From Mesorhizobium sp. Pch-S (GTDB taxonomy: Bacteria > Pseudomonadota > Alphaproteobacteria > Rhizobiales > Rhizobiaceae), in the NCBI RefSeq assembly GCF_004136315.1, contig NZ_CP029562.1, positions 6,285,501 through 6,349,500 of the forward strand: 64,000 bases of DNA, in the 5' to 3' direction. Under the pieces are notes generated by a model, which did not search any database, was not told where the DNA came from, and saw nothing but the letters and a program-made list of their open reading frames with translations. Below are positions 1 to 10,463 of this stretch, in pieces. The first letter of the stretch is position 1; every line of letters starts with the position of its first letter. The translations under genes were made by a program, and so were the position numbers.

Positions 1-716
1 ATGTGACGATCAAGCACCACCCGCGCCGGCGAGCGCCCTTCCAGCCCAGGCAGGCGCACAGTCAAAGCAGGATCGTCCTCGAGGGCCGTACCGATCCCGA
101 TCAGAACCGCGTCCGCTTCCGCGCGGATCAGATGCACCTCGCGGCGCGCTGCATCACCGGTGATGGAGATCTGGCCGGCGCCTTTGCGGCCGATCATGCC
201 GTCCGCGGAAAGGGCAAGTTTCAGAATCACTTCCGGGCGCTTCCTGAGAGAGCGCATCAGGTAGCCGGCCATCTGCTCGCCAGCCTCCGTGGCCATCACA
301 TGCTCGATCACTTCAACGCCGGCATCACGCAGGATGGCATAACCCTTGCCCGACACGCGCGGATCCGGGTCGCTCGCTGAACCAACCACCCGCTTGATGC
401 CTGCGGCAACCAGTGCGTTGGCACAGGGTGGCGTGCGGCCATGATGGGCGCAAGGTTCGAGTGTCACATAGGCGGTCGCACCGTTGGCCAGCACACCCGC
501 CTCGGCCAGAGCCTCGGTTTCGGCATGCGGACGCCCGCCGACCGCGGTCACACCGGTGCCAACGATCATCGGGCCGGCGCCATCATCCCGTACGATGATC
601 GTGCCAACCGAAGGATTGGTAGCCGTGCGGCCGAGATTGCGTCGCGACAGCCGGATCGCCGCGGCCATGAAACGACGGTCGAGAGCCTGCTGTTCTGGAC
701 TGCTATGCGACGTCAC
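1..716 (-). CDS. ribD: RibD, riboflavin biosynthesis deaminase/reductase (3' end outside window)
   Basis: Bifunctional enzyme for two early steps of riboflavin synthesis: deamination of the pyrimidinone, then reduction of the ribose side chain. Translating the minus strand gives a cytidine-deaminase fold with the zinc motif HAETEAL near residue 64 and the PCAHHGRTPPC cysteine motif near residues 88-98. The start of the reductase domain follows and ends at PARVVLDRH at the window edge. About 238 residues are visible of roughly 370 expected. The GTG at 716 lies 3 nt after the nrdR stop; an in-frame ATG at 668 is the alternative start. The close coupling to nrdR suggests one transcript, the usual order in Rhizobiales. 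Confidence 0.9.
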   Translation of the reverse strand, partial: MTSHSSPEQQALDRRFMAAAIRLSRRNLGRTATNPSVGTIIVRDDGAGPMIVGTGVTAVGGRPHAETEALAEAGVLANGATAYVTLEPCAHHGRTPPCANALVAAGIKRVVGSASDPDPRVSGKGYAILRDAGVEVIEHVMATEAGEQMAGYLMRSLRKRPEVILKLALSADGMIGRKGAGQISITGDAARREVHLIRAEADAVLIGIGTALEDDPALTVRLPGLEGRSPARVVLDRH

Positions 717-719
717 GTC

Positions 720-1184
720 TTACTCAGCGTCCTCGTCGCCCTTCAGTTCGCCAAGCACCTCGTGGAAGTCCTTGGCTTCGCGGAAATTGCGATAGACCGA
801 AGCAAAACGGACATAGGCAACATCGTCCAGCGACTTCAGCGCGTCCATCACCAGGCGACCAACTTCCGCCGACGGGATTTCGGTCTCACCCGAGCTTTCC
901 AGCTGACGCACGATACCAGTGACCGCGCGGTCGATCCGATCGGGATCGACATTGCGCTTGCGCACCGCGGTCTCGACCGAGCGCGCAAGCTTGTCACGAT
1001 CGAATGGCACCTTGCGGCCTGATTTCTTGACGACGACGAGGTCGCGCAACTGCACGCGCTCGAACGTGGTGAAGCGGCCGCCGCAATCGGGGCAGACGCG
1101 GCGACGGCGGATGGCGGCGCCATCCTCAGCGGGACGCGAATCCTTCACCTGCGTGTCTTCGGACTGGCAATAGGGACAACGCAT
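720..1184 (-). CDS. nrdR: NrdR, transcriptional repressor of ribonucleotide reductase genes
   Basis: 154 residues, the normal family length. The N-terminal zinc ribbon uses C3, C6, C31 and C34 (CPYC and CPDC pairs). An ATP-cone domain occupies roughly residues 49-139 and senses ATP/dATP to control repression of nrd operons. The ATG at 1184 sits directly before the first zinc cysteine, as in the family. It is followed after 3 nt by ribD. Upstream are a possible small leader ORF and the phoA terminator. The common Rhizobiales upstream neighbour glyA is absent; phoA is there instead. Confidence 0.95.
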   Translation of the reverse strand: MRCPYCQSEDTQVKDSRPAEDGAAIRRRRVCPDCGGRFTTFERVQLRDLVVVKKSGRKVPFDRDKLARSVETAVRKRNVDPDRIDRAVTGIVRQLESSGETEIPSAEVGRLVMDALKSLDDVAYVRFASVYRNFREAKDFHEVLGELKGDEDAE

Positions 1185-1196
1185 GGCGGGCCTTGG

Positions 1197-1313
1197 CTAA
1201 CGATTCTGATTGGGCGCGAGGCTAGAGTGTTTCCGACAAAGTAGGAAGCGCGGAAGCAGAATCCAACACCATCCTCTACCTCCAATTTTCCTGACCGGGA
1301 CAAGTCGTTTCAC
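1197..1313 (-). CDS. Possible 38-codon leader ORF upstream of nrdR
   Basis: A GTG at 1313 is preceded by a near-perfect Shine-Dalgarno, AGGAGGT (1319-1325), at a spacing of 5 nt. The frame stays open for 38 codons and ends in TAG 12 nt before the nrdR ATG. The predicted peptide is basic with a short hydrophobic stretch (WILLPRFLL) and resembles no family I know. Codon use is unlike the neighbours, and its end overlaps a sequence resembling half of a genome repeat (CTAGAGTGTTTCCG, about 1224-1237). It could be a translated leader or simply a ribosome-binding site with a chance ORF. Confidence 0.25.
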   Translation of the reverse strand: MKRLVPVRKIGGRGWCWILLPRFLLCRKHSSLAPNQNR

Positions 1314-1368
1314 ACCCGACCTCCTTTGAAGAACCGGCTCAACCCGAGGGCGTGATGACATAAACAAG

Positions 1369-1401
1369 AACTGGCGGTTTTCATCATGAAAACCGCCAGT
1401 T
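1369..1401 (-). terminator. Terminator downstream of phoA
   Basis: A perfect 14-bp inverted repeat (1369-1382 with 1388-1401) with a 5-nt loop. On the minus strand it is followed by CTTGTTTATG, a modest T-rich tail; on the plus strand C-rich sequence follows. It lies 120 nt after the phoA stop and before nrdR, so it probably ends phoA transcription. Confidence 0.7.
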
Positions 1402-1522
1402 CCCCGGCACCGAAATGGTTTTCGTTCTGAAATTCACGGCAGGCGCAATGTCAGATGCTTTACACTCCAGTCAGTAGATCGATCGGCGCCCTTCCCTGAC
1501 CGCCGGGAAGGGCAAAGTCTGC

Positions 1523-2962
1523 TCAGTCGGCCAGCTTCAGCGCATCACGGATGGTGAAGAACATGTCAGTCTGGTCCGTCAGGCCGGCAAAATTGGCCGC
1601 ATGCGGACCATAGGCCGCGACACGGAGCTGCGCACCAGTATGTTCCTGATCGTTTTCGTCTTCCGACGTGCCGTAGTTGATGGTGAGGACCGTGCCATCC
1701 TTGGTGTTCAGAGCCTGGGTCAGACCGGTGGACTTGGTCTCGTTCGGAATGATCTGGCTGGTGTGGGCGTGGTCGGCGGTAACGATGACCAGTGTCTTGC
1801 CGTCGGCCTTGGCGAAGTCGAGCGCAACCTGCACGGCTTCGTCCAGATCGACCGTCTCGCCGATCTGGCCGCATGGATTGGCAGCATGATCCTGCTTGTC
1901 GATCGAAGCACCTTCGACCTGCAGGAAGAAACCCTTCTCGTTGGTCTTGAGCAGCTCGATCGCCTTGGTCGTCATCGCGGCCAGCGTCGGAACGGTGGCG
2001 GCGCGTTCGCTGTTCGGTTCGCAGGTCACGACCGGTTGGTCGATGTTGCCATGGTGGGTGGCCTTCGGGCCCTTCCAGCGCACCGGCATGTTACCCTCCG
2101 AGAACAGGCCAAGCACCGGCTTGTCGTTGTTGGCGGCGGTCAGAGCCTTGAGTTCGTCGGCATTCGTCACGATCTGGAAACCGCGCTCCTTGGCCTGGTC
2201 GAGCAAGGTCTTGTCCTTCCAGTCGCCGGCCTTGGCGGCCTCGGCAAAGCTCTTTGCACCACCGCCCAGCACAACATCGGCGCGGGTGTTCAGCAATTGC
2301 TCGGAAATCGATCCGAGGCCACCGTTCTCCAGCGCATTGGTCGGGCATTTTTCGGTGGTCGCTGTCGGGCCGTAGCATTTCCGCTGCGTGACGTGGGCGA
2401 CCTGCACCGCAGGCGTGGCGTCCTGGATCTCGGCGGTCGAGACGTTACCCGTGCCGATACCCGCCGCCCTGGCCAGCTCGATCAGGGTCTTGTGAGACTT
2501 TTCCTGGATGTCGACGGAGATGGCGCCGTTGTAGGTCTTGGTGCCCGTTGCCCAGGCCGAGCCTGAAGCCGCGGAATCGGTGACATAGCTCGGCTTGCCG
2601 CTCTTCTTGTCGAGCGCATAGTGCGTGTACTGACCGGTAACCGGCAGCGCATCAATGCCCTTGAAGAACCCGCCGGCGCCTTCGGCAACATTACGCGCCA
2701 CCGTGATTTCGGAATCGCCCATGCCGTCGCCGATGAGAAGGATGACATTCTTCACGTCACCGCCCTGGATGTATTTCTGAAATTCAGCGGTGGCCTCTCC
2801 GGTCAGACGCCGGGCACCACCCTGCTGGGTAATGTCACCCTTGGCGCCGCGCTGCAGAAAGGCATCGGCAGCACCCTGCCCGTAAACGGTGCCGGACACG
2901 AGAAGCGCCGAAAGCGCTGCGGTAGCCATCAGCGAACGCCTGATGAGATTGGTCATGGTCAT
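1523..2962 (-). CDS. phoA: Alkaline phosphatase, secreted (PhoA family)
   Basis: Hydrolyses phosphate monoesters in the periplasm during phosphate starvation. 479 residues. Residues 1 to about 28 form a Sec signal peptide (basic [10 protein letters not shown], hydrophobic core, cleavage near VYGQG). Visible active-site elements are the metal motif IGDGMGD (about 77-83), the nucleophile region VTDSAASG with Ser130, and the late metal ligands [10 protein letters not shown] cysteine-containing insert around residues 190-210 resembles the disulfide-bonded region of proteobacterial PhoA. Two ATGs (2962 and 2956) follow GAAGGATGG; the first is used here. It is monocistronic, with a candidate PHO box 66 nt upstream and a strong terminator downstream. 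Confidence 0.93.
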   Translation of the reverse strand: MTMTNLIRRSLMATAALSALLVSGTVYGQGAADAFLQRGAKGDITQQGGARRLTGEATAEFQKYIQGGDVKNVILLIGDGMGDSEITVARNVAEGAGGFFKGIDALPVTGQYTHYALDKKSGKPSYVTDSAASGSAWATGTKTYNGAISVDIQEKSHKTLIELARAAGIGTGNVSTAEIQDATPAVQVAHVTQRKCYGPTATTEKCPTNALENGGLGSISEQLLNTRADVVLGGGAKSFAEAAKAGDWKDKTLLDQAKERGFQIVTNADELKALTAANNDKPVLGLFSEGNMPVRWKGPKATHHGNIDQPVVTCEPNSERAATVPTLAAMTTKAIELLKTNEKGFFLQVEGASIDKQDHAANPCGQIGETVDLDEAVQVALDFAKADGKTLVIVTADHAHTSQIIPNETKSTGLTQALNTKDGTVLTINYGTSEDENDQEHTGAQLRVAAYGPHAANFAGLTDQTDMFFTIRDALKLAD

Positions 2963-3027
2963 CCATCCTTCAAAACGGTGATAAGGTCCCCTGAGACCCG
3001 CCCCCTTACCCGTTTTGTTGGAAAGCC

Positions 3028-3045
3028 ATGACCGGCGGATGACAG
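3028..3045 (-). promoter_or_regulatory. Candidate PHO box upstream of phoA
   Basis: On the minus strand, CTGTCAT is followed by 4 nt and then CGGTCAT. This is the 7-4-7 direct-repeat layout of PhoB boxes (consensus CTGTCAT repeats 11 nt apart), with 13 of 14 bases agreeing. It lies 66 nt upstream of the phoA ATG. The site is seen in the sequence; PhoB binding is inferred from known phoA regulation. Confidence 0.65.
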
Positions 3046-3129
3046 ACGGGCAATGGCTGGATGATCATCCCCTGTTCCGCGCTGAAAAGCCGATTTCAGG
3101 CTGACGCGCCAACCGCAAGTGATGCAGTC

Positions 3130-3163
3130 TCCAAAAACAAAAAGGGACCCACAAGGGGTCCCT
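3130..3163 (-). terminator. Terminator of the ribosomal super-cluster after rplQ
   Basis: Stem AGGGACCC/GGGTCCCT (3143-3150 with 3156-3163) and a 5-nt loop, followed on the minus strand by TTTTTGTTTTTGG. It is a textbook rho-independent terminator 27 nt after the rplQ stop. Confidence 0.9.
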
Positions 3164-3189
3164 GAATGTCTTCGACTGATCCTAACGGA

Positions 3190-3615
3190 TTAGGCCGCTT
3201 CGGTCTCGGTCGCTTCGGCTTCGACGCGAGCGCGGTCGGCAGCGCCCTTGGCCGAGGTATCGCGGTCAACGAACTCGATGACCGCCATGGCAGCGTTGTC
3301 GCCCTTGCGGAAACCTGCCTTCATGATGCGGAGATAGCCGCCGTTGCGCTGCGCATAACGCGGCGCGATCGTGTCGAACAGACGCTTCACGACCGGCTCG
3401 TTGCCGATCTGTGCGATGACCTGACGACGAGCGTGCAGGTCGCCGCGCTTGCCGAGCGTGACGAGCTTCTCGACGATCGGACGCAGGTCCTTCGCCTTCG
3501 GCAGAGTGGTGACGATCTGCTCGTGCTCGATCAGAGACACTGCGAGGTTGGCGAACATCGACTTGCGGTGGCTTACGCTGCGGGCGAAGCGACGGCCTTT
3601 GAAACCGTGGCGCAT
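3190..3615 (-). CDS. rplQ: 50S ribosomal protein L17
   Basis: 141 residues. The N-terminus [20 protein letters not shown] is the L17 signature, followed by the conserved core with [20 protein letters not shown]. The C-terminal tail (about residues 120-141) is Ala/Glu/Thr-rich, an extension common in alphaproteobacteria compared with 127 residues in E. coli. It is the last gene of the alpha operon, 103 nt after rpoA, and is followed by a strong terminator. Confidence 0.97.
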   Translation of the reverse strand: MRHGFKGRRFARSVSHRKSMFANLAVSLIEHEQIVTTLPKAKDLRPIVEKLVTLGKRGDLHARRQVIAQIGNEPVVKRLFDTIAPRYAQRNGGYLRIMKAGFRKGDNAAMAVIEFVDRDTSAKGAADRARVEAEATETEAA

Positions 3616-3718
3616 GGCTCTTTTCCTTCTTCAGTTGTTCAAGAGGCCACGGCCTCTGATGGTTTTCCGCATGACCGTCGGATCAGCGGCTATCGCCGCC
3701 GATCCTTGGAATTCATGC

Positions 3719-4728
3719 TCAATATTGGTCTTCGTAACGCTTTGCGAGGTCTTCGATATTTTCCGGCGGCCAGTCCGGCACTTCCATACCGAGGTGCAGG
3801 CCCATCGCCGCCAGTACTTCCTTGATCTCGTTCAGGGACTTGCGGCCGAAGTTCGGCGTGCGAAGCATCTCCGCTTCCGTCTTCTGGATGAGGTCGCCGA
3901 TGTAGACGATGTTGTCGTTCTTCAAGCAGTTGGCCGAACGCACCGACAGCTCCAGCTCGTCGACCTTCTTGAGGAGCGACGGGTTGAAAGCGAGTTCAGT
4001 GACGGCCTCGGCAGCGACTTCCTTCTGCGGCTCGTCGAAGTTGACGAACAGCGAGAGCTGATCCTGCAGGATGCGTGCAGCGAAGGCCACCGCGTCCTCA
4101 CCGGTAACCGAACCATCGGTCTCGATGGTCATGGTCAGCTTGTCCTTGTCGAGTTCCTCGCCGTGGCGGGTGTTCTCGACCCTGTAGGAGACCTTCTTGA
4201 CCGGCGAGTAGAGCGAGTCGACCGGAATAGCCCGATCGGCGCGTCTTCAGCGCGGTTGCGCTCAGCCGGCACATAACCCTTGCCGGTGTCGACGGTGAAC
4301 TCCATACGGATCTCCGCGCCCTCGTCGAGGGTGCAGATGACGTGGTCAGGGTTCAGGATCTCGACGTCGCCAACGGTCTGGATGTCACCAGCCGTGACGG
4401 CACCCGGGCCCTGCTTGCGCACGACCATGCGCTTCGGACCATCGCCTTCCATCTTGATGGCGATTTCCTTGATGTTCAGCACGATGTCGGTCACGTCCTC
4501 GCGCACACCGCCGATGGACGAGAATTCATGCAGTACGCCGTCGATCTGCACGGCGGTAACAGCCGCACCACGCAGCGACGAAAGCAACACGCGACGCAGC
4601 GCGTTGCCCAAGGTCAGACCGAAACCGCGTTCCAGCGGCTCTGCGACCAGCGTCGTCAGCGTCTTGCCCTTCGACGAAAAGTCGATCTTGTTGGGCTTGA
4701 TCAGTTCCTGCCAGTTCTTCTGGATCAT
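3719..4728 (-). CDS. rpoA: RNA polymerase subunit alpha, frame broken by one missing base
   Basis: Alpha scaffolds core RNA polymerase assembly and contacts UP elements and activators. The gene reads in two frames. 4728 to about 4231 encodes the N-terminal domain ([17 protein letters not shown] to RAEDAPIGL). About 4228 to 3719 encodes the rest of the N-terminal domain and the C-terminal domain ([12 protein letters not shown], then [13 protein letters not shown] and the end KRYEDQY). The minus strand reads GGG CT- ATT CCG GTC, where a third base of a Leu codon is expected. Restoring one base gives 336 residues, the exact alphaproteobacterial length. No slippery heptamer is visible. Because the gene is essential, a sequence or assembly error is the likeliest cause. 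rpsK lies 100 nt upstream. Confidence 0.9.
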
Positions 4729-4828
4729 TTTCTACCCTTCCGTTTCCCCACCACCATCCAATCGTGGTGGGCGACCTGGAAACCATTCGGGAACGCGCGA
4801 GGCGTTCCCGGTGGCATTCGAAAAGCTG

Positions 4829-5218
4829 TTAGACGCGGCGCTTCTTGCGCGGACGGCAGCCGTTGTGCGGGATCGGCGTCACATCACGGATCGAAGTGAT
4901 GGTGAAGCCCGCAGCCTGCAACGCGCGAAGCGCCGACTCACGACCCGAACCCGGACCGCAAACCTCGACCTCGAGCATACGCATGCCGTGTTCCTGCGCC
5001 TTCTTGGCGACGTCTTCGGCGGCCATCTGGGCAGCGAACGGGGTCGACTTGCGCGAACCCTTGAAGCCCTGGGCGCCAGCCGACGACCAGGCAATCGCAT
5101 TGCCCTGTGCGTCGGAAATGGTGATCATGGTGTTGTTGAAGGTCGAGTTGACGTGAGCGACACCCGACGAAATGTTCTTGCGTTCGCGGCGACGGACGCG
5201 TGCGGCTTCCTTGGCCAT
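4829..5218 (-). CDS. rpsK: 30S ribosomal protein S11
   Basis: 129 residues, normal length. Conserved stretches include [15 protein letters not shown] (about residues 22-36), [11 protein letters not shown] and the C-terminal [19 protein letters not shown]11 sits on the platform of the small subunit near the mRNA exit. It lies in the alpha operon between rpsM and rpoA; the 126-nt gap to rpsM holds a nested hairpin. Confidence 0.98.
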   Translation of the reverse strand: MAKEAARVRRRERKNISSGVAHVNSTFNNTMITISDAQGNAIAWSSAGAQGFKGSRKSTPFAAQMAAEDVAKKAQEHGMRMLEVEVCGPGSGRESALRALQAAGFTITSIRDVTPIPHNGCRPRKKRRV

Positions 5219-5286
5219 GGTAGTCCTTTCAGTTGATCTCTACACCGCCGTAATGCCAGCGGCTCCACCTGGAGGCAGTCGGACTT

Positions 5287-5339
5287 CGGCAGTCGGCAGT
5301 CGTGTTATCCGACTGCCCATTGCCTACTGGCGACTGCCG
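5287..5339. repeat. Nested hairpins from GGCAGTCG repeats between rpsM and rpsK
   Basis: GGCAGTCG (5295-5302) pairs perfectly with CGACTGCC (5310-5317) across a 7-nt loop. CGGCAGTC (5287-5294) pairs with GACTGCCG (5332-5339) outside it. Further copies of the same heptamer lie at about 5272-5280. The arrangement is a small repeat cluster able to form a double hairpin in the operon mRNA, in a gap where most neighbouring operon gaps are short. Confidence 0.6.
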
Positions 5340-5344
5340 CCAAA

Positions 5345-5713
5345 TTACTTCTTCTTGCCGGCGATCGCCTTCGCCGGACCCTTGCGGGTGCGGGCGTTGG
5401 TGTGGGTACGCTGACCGCGCACCGGCAGCGAACGACGGTGACGCAGGCCGCGGTAGCAGCCGAGGTCCATCAGACGCTTGATGTTCATCGAGACTTCACG
5501 ACGCAGATCACCTTCGACCTGATAGTCGCGGTCGATCGTCTCGCGGATCTGCAGCACTTCGGCATCGGTCAGCTGGTTGACGCGGCGCTCGGCCGGGATG
5601 CCGACCTTTTCGACGATCTCCTGGGCGAACTTCTTGCCAATGCCGTGAATGTACTGAAGCGCGATGACGACGCGCTTGTTGGTCGGAATGTTAACGCCGG
5701 CTATACGAGCCAT
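5345..5713 (-). CDS. rpsM: 30S ribosomal protein S13
   Basis: 122 residues. N-terminus [19 protein letters not shown], helix-two-turn-helix region [12 protein letters not shown], and the basic C-terminal tail [19 protein letters not shown] all match S13, which contacts the P-site tRNA and the subunit bridge. It is the first gene of the alpha segment, separated from adk by 197 nt that contains a CTTGTCC/GGACAAG hairpin (5824-5841). Confidence 0.98.
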   Translation of the reverse strand: MARIAGVNIPTNKRVVIALQYIHGIGKKFAQEIVEKVGIPAERRVNQLTDAEVLQIRETIDRDYQVEGDLRREVSMNIKRLMDLGCYRGLRHRRSLPVRGQRTHTNARTRKGPAKAIAGKKK

Positions 5714-5910
5714 GTCTTCTCTTTCTCCATTTGGGCCGGACGACGACGTCGAACCGGCGCTTTGCGTGAACCCGCGTCCGGTGGAGGCCGGCCCATGCGG
5801 GAGTTCCTGTTCAAAGCGGCTGCCTTGTCCTCACGGACAAGCAAAGCTCATGCCTGATAGGGAGACGGGCCGCCTTACTCCAGCAGCCCGGCCCAGTCAA
5901 GCTTAATTGT

Positions 5911-6500
5911 TCATTTCTGGACAGCCGTTGCCAGAATGGTCTCGATCTGACCGGTCACGGCATCGATGTCGGCCATGCCGTCGACGCCTTTCAACATGCC
6001 CTTGGCATGGTAATAACCGATGAGCGGAGCAGTCTTCTTGTAATATTCGCGCAGACGCTCCTCGAAGACTTCGGGGTTGTCGTCCTTGCGCACCGGCTGT
6101 CCGGCGGCCGCTGCTTCCTGCGCGCGCTTGACGATTCGGCCGACAAGCACCTTGTCGTCGACAACGAGTTCGATGACGGCGTCCAGCTTCAGCTTGCGCT
6201 CCGCCAGCATCGCCTCCACAGCGTCGGCCTGCGCCAGCGTGCGCGGATAGCCGTCAAGGATGAACCCTTTGGCGCAATCGGCCTGGTCGATGCGCTCGGC
6301 AACGATGGCGTTGACGATAGCGTCGGACACCAGTTCACCGGCGTCCATCACGGCCTTGGCCTTGAGACCTACGGGTGTTTCCGCCTTGACCGCAGCACGC
6401 AGCATGTCTCCGGTGGAGAGTTGCGGAATGCCATGTTTTTCAACCAGTCGCTGCGCTTGCGTCCCCTTGCCCGCACCAGGCGGGCCAAGCAATATCAACC

Positions 6501-6504
<4 letters not shown>
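5911..6504 (-). CDS. adk: Adenylate kinase
   Basis: Catalyses ATP + AMP to 2 ADP in the cytosol. 197 residues, the short-LID form without the zinc-binding LID insertion. The P-loop GPPGAGKGT is at residues 7-15, the AMP site STGDMLR follows near residue 31, and [10 protein letters not shown] is near residues 82-91. The ATG overlaps the secY stop by 4 nt, so translation is probably coupled, as in many alphaproteobacterial spc operons. Confidence 0.97.
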
Positions 6505-7841
<1,337 letters not shown>

Positions 7842-7931
7842 GGAAATTTCTCCGCCAGATGACGCGGGAGCGCCCGCTTCGGGCAGCGCCTATCACCGAG
7901 CTCCGGACATAGGCTCGGCAATGCCAAGATG

Positions 7932-7960
7932 CAAGCGGCCGCGTCGTGCGCGGCCGCTTG
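7932..7960 (-). other. Strong intra-operon hairpin between rplO and secY
   Basis: CAAGCGGCCGC (7932-7942) pairs perfectly with GCGGCCGCTTG (7950-7960), and one more pair leaves a 5-nt loop. It begins 9 nt beyond the rplO stop and is not followed by a T-tract on either strand, so it is more likely an RNA processing or stability element than a terminator. It may separate secY-adk expression from the ribosomal proteins upstream. Confidence 0.55.
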
Positions 7961-7969
7961 TCTAAGATA

Positions 7970-8443
7970 TTATTCGGCAGATGCCTTTTCGGGCAGCTTC
8001 ACCGAACCGCCGGCCTTCTCGATCTTCTCGATGGCCGCCTTTGAAGCGCCGGCCACGTCGAAGCTGAGCTTTGCCTTGAGTTCGCCATCCGAAAGGACGC
8101 GCACGCCATCCTTGAGGCGGCGAATGACGCCGGCCTTGACGAGTGCCTCACCGGTCACGGTTTCCTTGGCATCAAGCTTCTTGGCATCGATCGCCGTCTG
8201 GATACGGGCGAGCGACACCGTGGCGAAGCTCTTGGCGAAGATGTTGTTGAAGCCGCGCTTCGGCAGACGGCGGTAGAGTGGCATCTGGCCACCCTCGAAG
8301 CCGTTGATGGCAACACCGGAACGGGCCTTCTGACCCTTCACGCCGCGGCCAGCGGTCTTGCCGGAGCCCGAGCCAATGCCGCGTCCGAGACGCTTGCGAG
8401 CCTTGGTCGCGCCGTCCTTGTCACGCAGGTCGTTGAGTTTCAT
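7970..8443 (-). CDS. rplO: 50S ribosomal protein L15
   Basis: 157 residues. The N-terminus [20 protein letters not shown] and the glycine/basic-rich segment [19 protein letters not shown] are diagnostic. The globular C-terminal domain follows from about residue 70. L15 is a late-assembly protein of the large subunit. 17 nt downstream of rpmD. Confidence 0.97.
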   Translation of the reverse strand: MKLNDLRDKDGATKARKRLGRGIGSGSGKTAGRGVKGQKARSGVAINGFEGGQMPLYRRLPKRGFNNIFAKSFATVSLARIQTAIDAKKLDAKETVTGEALVKAGVIRRLKDGVRVLSDGELKAKLSFDVAGASKAAIEKIEKAGGSVKLPEKASAE

Positions 8444-8460
8444 GATTCTTCTCCTGCGGC

Positions 8461-8658
8461 TTACTTCTCGTCCACAACGCGGACGAGATGCTGGACAGCC
8501 GCGATCATGCCGCGCACGGAAGGCGTATCTTCCAGTGTGCTCTTGCGGTGCATCTTGTTGAGGCCGAGGCCGACCAGCGTTGCACGCTGTTCCTTCGGAC
8601 GACGGATCGGCGAGCCGATCTGCTCAACGGTGACAGTCTTGGTAGCTTTCTTGGCCAT
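8461..8658 (-). CDS. rpmD: 50S ribosomal protein L30
   Basis: 65 residues, normal for bacterial L30. It has the ferredoxin-like core with [20 protein letters not shown] and the motif [20 protein letters not shown]. It lies in the conserved order rpsE-rpmD-rplO with gaps of 25 and 17 nt. Confidence 0.97.
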   Translation of the reverse strand: MAKKATKTVTVEQIGSPIRRPKEQRATLVGLGLNKMHRKSTLEDTPSVRGMIAAVQHLVRVVDEK

Positions 8659-8683
8659 GTTGGTGGTCCCTCTAAGCTATCGA

Positions 8684-9253
8684 CTATTCATCAGCCGCAA
8701 CGGCATTGCCGCGGCGGGCCTGAAGGGTCGAATACTTGATGCCACGCGCAGCAGCCACATCCTTCGGATGCATCTGGCGCTTCAGGGCGTCGAAGGTGGC
8801 GCGAACCATGTTGTAAGGGTTCGACGAGCCCATCGACTTGGCGACGACGTCATGCATGCCGAGCGTCTCGAAGACAGCGCGCATCGGGCCGCCGGCGATG
8901 ATACCGGTACCCTGCTTGGCGGTGCGCAGCAGAACGCGGCCGGCGCCCCAGCGTCCTTCGACGTCGTGGTGCAGCGTGCGGCCCGAACGCAGTGGCACGA
9001 AGATCATCTCGCGCTTGGCGGATTCGGTCGCCTTGCGGATTGCCTCAGGCACTTCGCGTGCCTTGCCATGGCCGAAGCCGACGCGGCCCTTCTGATCGCC
9101 GACGACGACGAGTGCGGCGAAGCCGAAGCGACGACCACCCTTCACCACCTTGGCGACGCGGTTGATGTGTACGAGCTTGTCGACGATGCCGTCGTCGCGC
9201 TCTTCGCGGTCACGGCCACGCTCGCGGCCGCCTTCCCTACGTTCCTGTGCCAT
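8684..9253 (-). CDS. rpsE: 30S ribosomal protein S5
   Basis: 189 residues. A charged N-terminal extension (about residues 1-22, Arg/Glu/Gly-rich) precedes the double-stranded RNA-binding domain ([20 protein letters not shown]) and the C-terminal domain with [21 protein letters not shown]5 supports translational accuracy. The gap to rplR is 152 nt and contains an inverted repeat around GCCGGCG/CGCCGGC, unusually long for this operon. Confidence 0.97.
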   Translation of the reverse strand: MAQERREGGRERGRDREERDDGIVDKLVHINRVAKVVKGGRRFGFAALVVVGDQKGRVGFGHGKAREVPEAIRKATESAKREMIFVPLRSGRTLHHDVEGRWGAGRVLLRTAKQGTGIIAGGPMRAVFETLGMHDVVAKSMGSSNPYNMVRATFDALKRQMHPKDVAAARGIKYSTLQARRGNAVAADE

Positions 9254-9405
9254 ATCCTAGTCCTTGTTCTTTTCCGGAAGCACGGGTTGCTGAAATGCCG
9301 GCGCCTCTTTACGAGGTCGCCGGCGGCGAAAAACTTGTGCCTTCTGCACGATCCGTTCCGAAATGTCAGCCCCTTTTCGAAGCCGGCTTTCGGAAAGGTG
9401 CGAAC

Positions 9406-9765
9406 TTAGAAGTTCAGGCCACCTTCACGGGCGGCTTCGGCCAGCGCCTTGACGCGGCCATGATAGATGTAGGAGCCGCGGTCGAAGACGACATCCTTGA
9501 TGCCAGCCTTGATGGCGCGCTCGGCGACGAGCTTGCCAACGGCAGCGGCAGCTGCTGCGTCGGCACCGGTCTTCTTGGTCGCCTTGAAATCCTTCTCGAG
9601 CGTCGACGCAGCAGCGATGGTGTGGCCGCTGGCATCATCGATCACCTGGACGTAGATGTTCTTTGAAGTGCGGTGTACCGAAAGACGCGGGCGGCCGTTG
9701 GCGACTGCCTTGATCTGGCGACGGATGCGCGACGAGCGGCGCAGAGTGGCTTCTTTGGTTGCCAT
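9406..9765 (-). CDS. rplR: 50S ribosomal protein L18
   Basis: 119 residues, typical length. Conserved features are [20 protein letters not shown] at the N-terminus, [13 protein letters not shown] and the C-terminal [21 protein letters not shown]18 binds 5S rRNA with L5 and L25. 132 nt separates it from rplF, again longer than the usual operon spacing. Confidence 0.97.
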   Translation of the reverse strand: MATKEATLRRSSRIRRQIKAVANGRPRLSVHRTSKNIYVQVIDDASGHTIAAASTLEKDFKATKKTGADAAAAAAVGKLVAERAIKAGIKDVVFDRGSYIYHGRVKALAEAAREGGLNF

Positions 9766-9897
9766 GGTCGTAGTTCCTGCCTTGTAAGACGGGGGTTGCC
9801 CTGTGCGGTAGGTTTTTCTCCTCCCGCGGCAACATCCCGTGGCGTTGCATTTCGTTGGTCCGGCCCTGTGCGAACAATCCGTTCAGGGCCGAGCCGA

Positions 9898-10431
9898 TTA
9901 CTTCTTCTTGCCTTCCTTGCGGACGATCTTCTCGCCAGCATAACGCACGCCCTTGCCCTTGTAGGGTTCTGGGCCGCGGTATTCGCGGATCTCAGCAGCG
10001 ACCTGGCCGACCTGCTGCTTGTCGATACCCGAAACGGTAATTTCGGTCGGCTTGCCTACCGTGATCGTGATGCCCTGCGGGGTCTCATAAACCACATCGT
10101 GCGAGAAGCCGAGCGCGAGCTGCAGGTTCTTGCCCTGCATGGCGGCGCGGTAACCGACGCCGGTGATCTCGAGCTTCTTCTCGAAGCCGTCCTTCACACC
10201 GGTCAGGATGTTGACGATCTGGGTGCGCGACATGCCCCACTTGGAGCGTGCGTCCTTCGACTGATCCCGCGGTTCGACGGCGATCTGGCCTTCGTCCAGC
10301 TTGACCAGGACTTCGTCGTTGACCACGAACTTCAGTTCACCCTTCGGGCCCTTGGCTGTCACGGTCTGGCCGTTGACAGAAGCGGTTACACCGGCCGGTA
10401 CCGAGACGGGTTTCTTACCAATACGAGACAT
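9898..10431 (-). CDS. rplF: 50S ribosomal protein L6
   Basis: 177 residues, two tandem L6 folds. Conserved features are [12 protein letters not shown] at the start, the segment GVGYRA near residue 90, and the C-terminal [16 protein letters not shown]6 lies near the sarcin-ricin loop and factor-binding site. Gap of 32 nt to rpsH. Confidence 0.98.
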   Translation of the reverse strand: MSRIGKKPVSVPAGVTASVNGQTVTAKGPKGELKFVVNDEVLVKLDEGQIAVEPRDQSKDARSKWGMSRTQIVNILTGVKDGFEKKLEITGVGYRAAMQGKNLQLALGFSHDVVYETPQGITITVGKPTEITVSGIDKQQVGQVAAEIREYRGPEPYKGKGVRYAGEKIVRKEGKKK

Positions 10432-10463
10432 TTTCTCTCGTCCTTCCTATCTCAACTCGCCGA

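Noticed and set aside
4700..4728. Reading the two rpoA frames as two separate genes
   Set aside because: Both pieces are adjacent segments of one alpha subunit, and one added base joins them at normal length.
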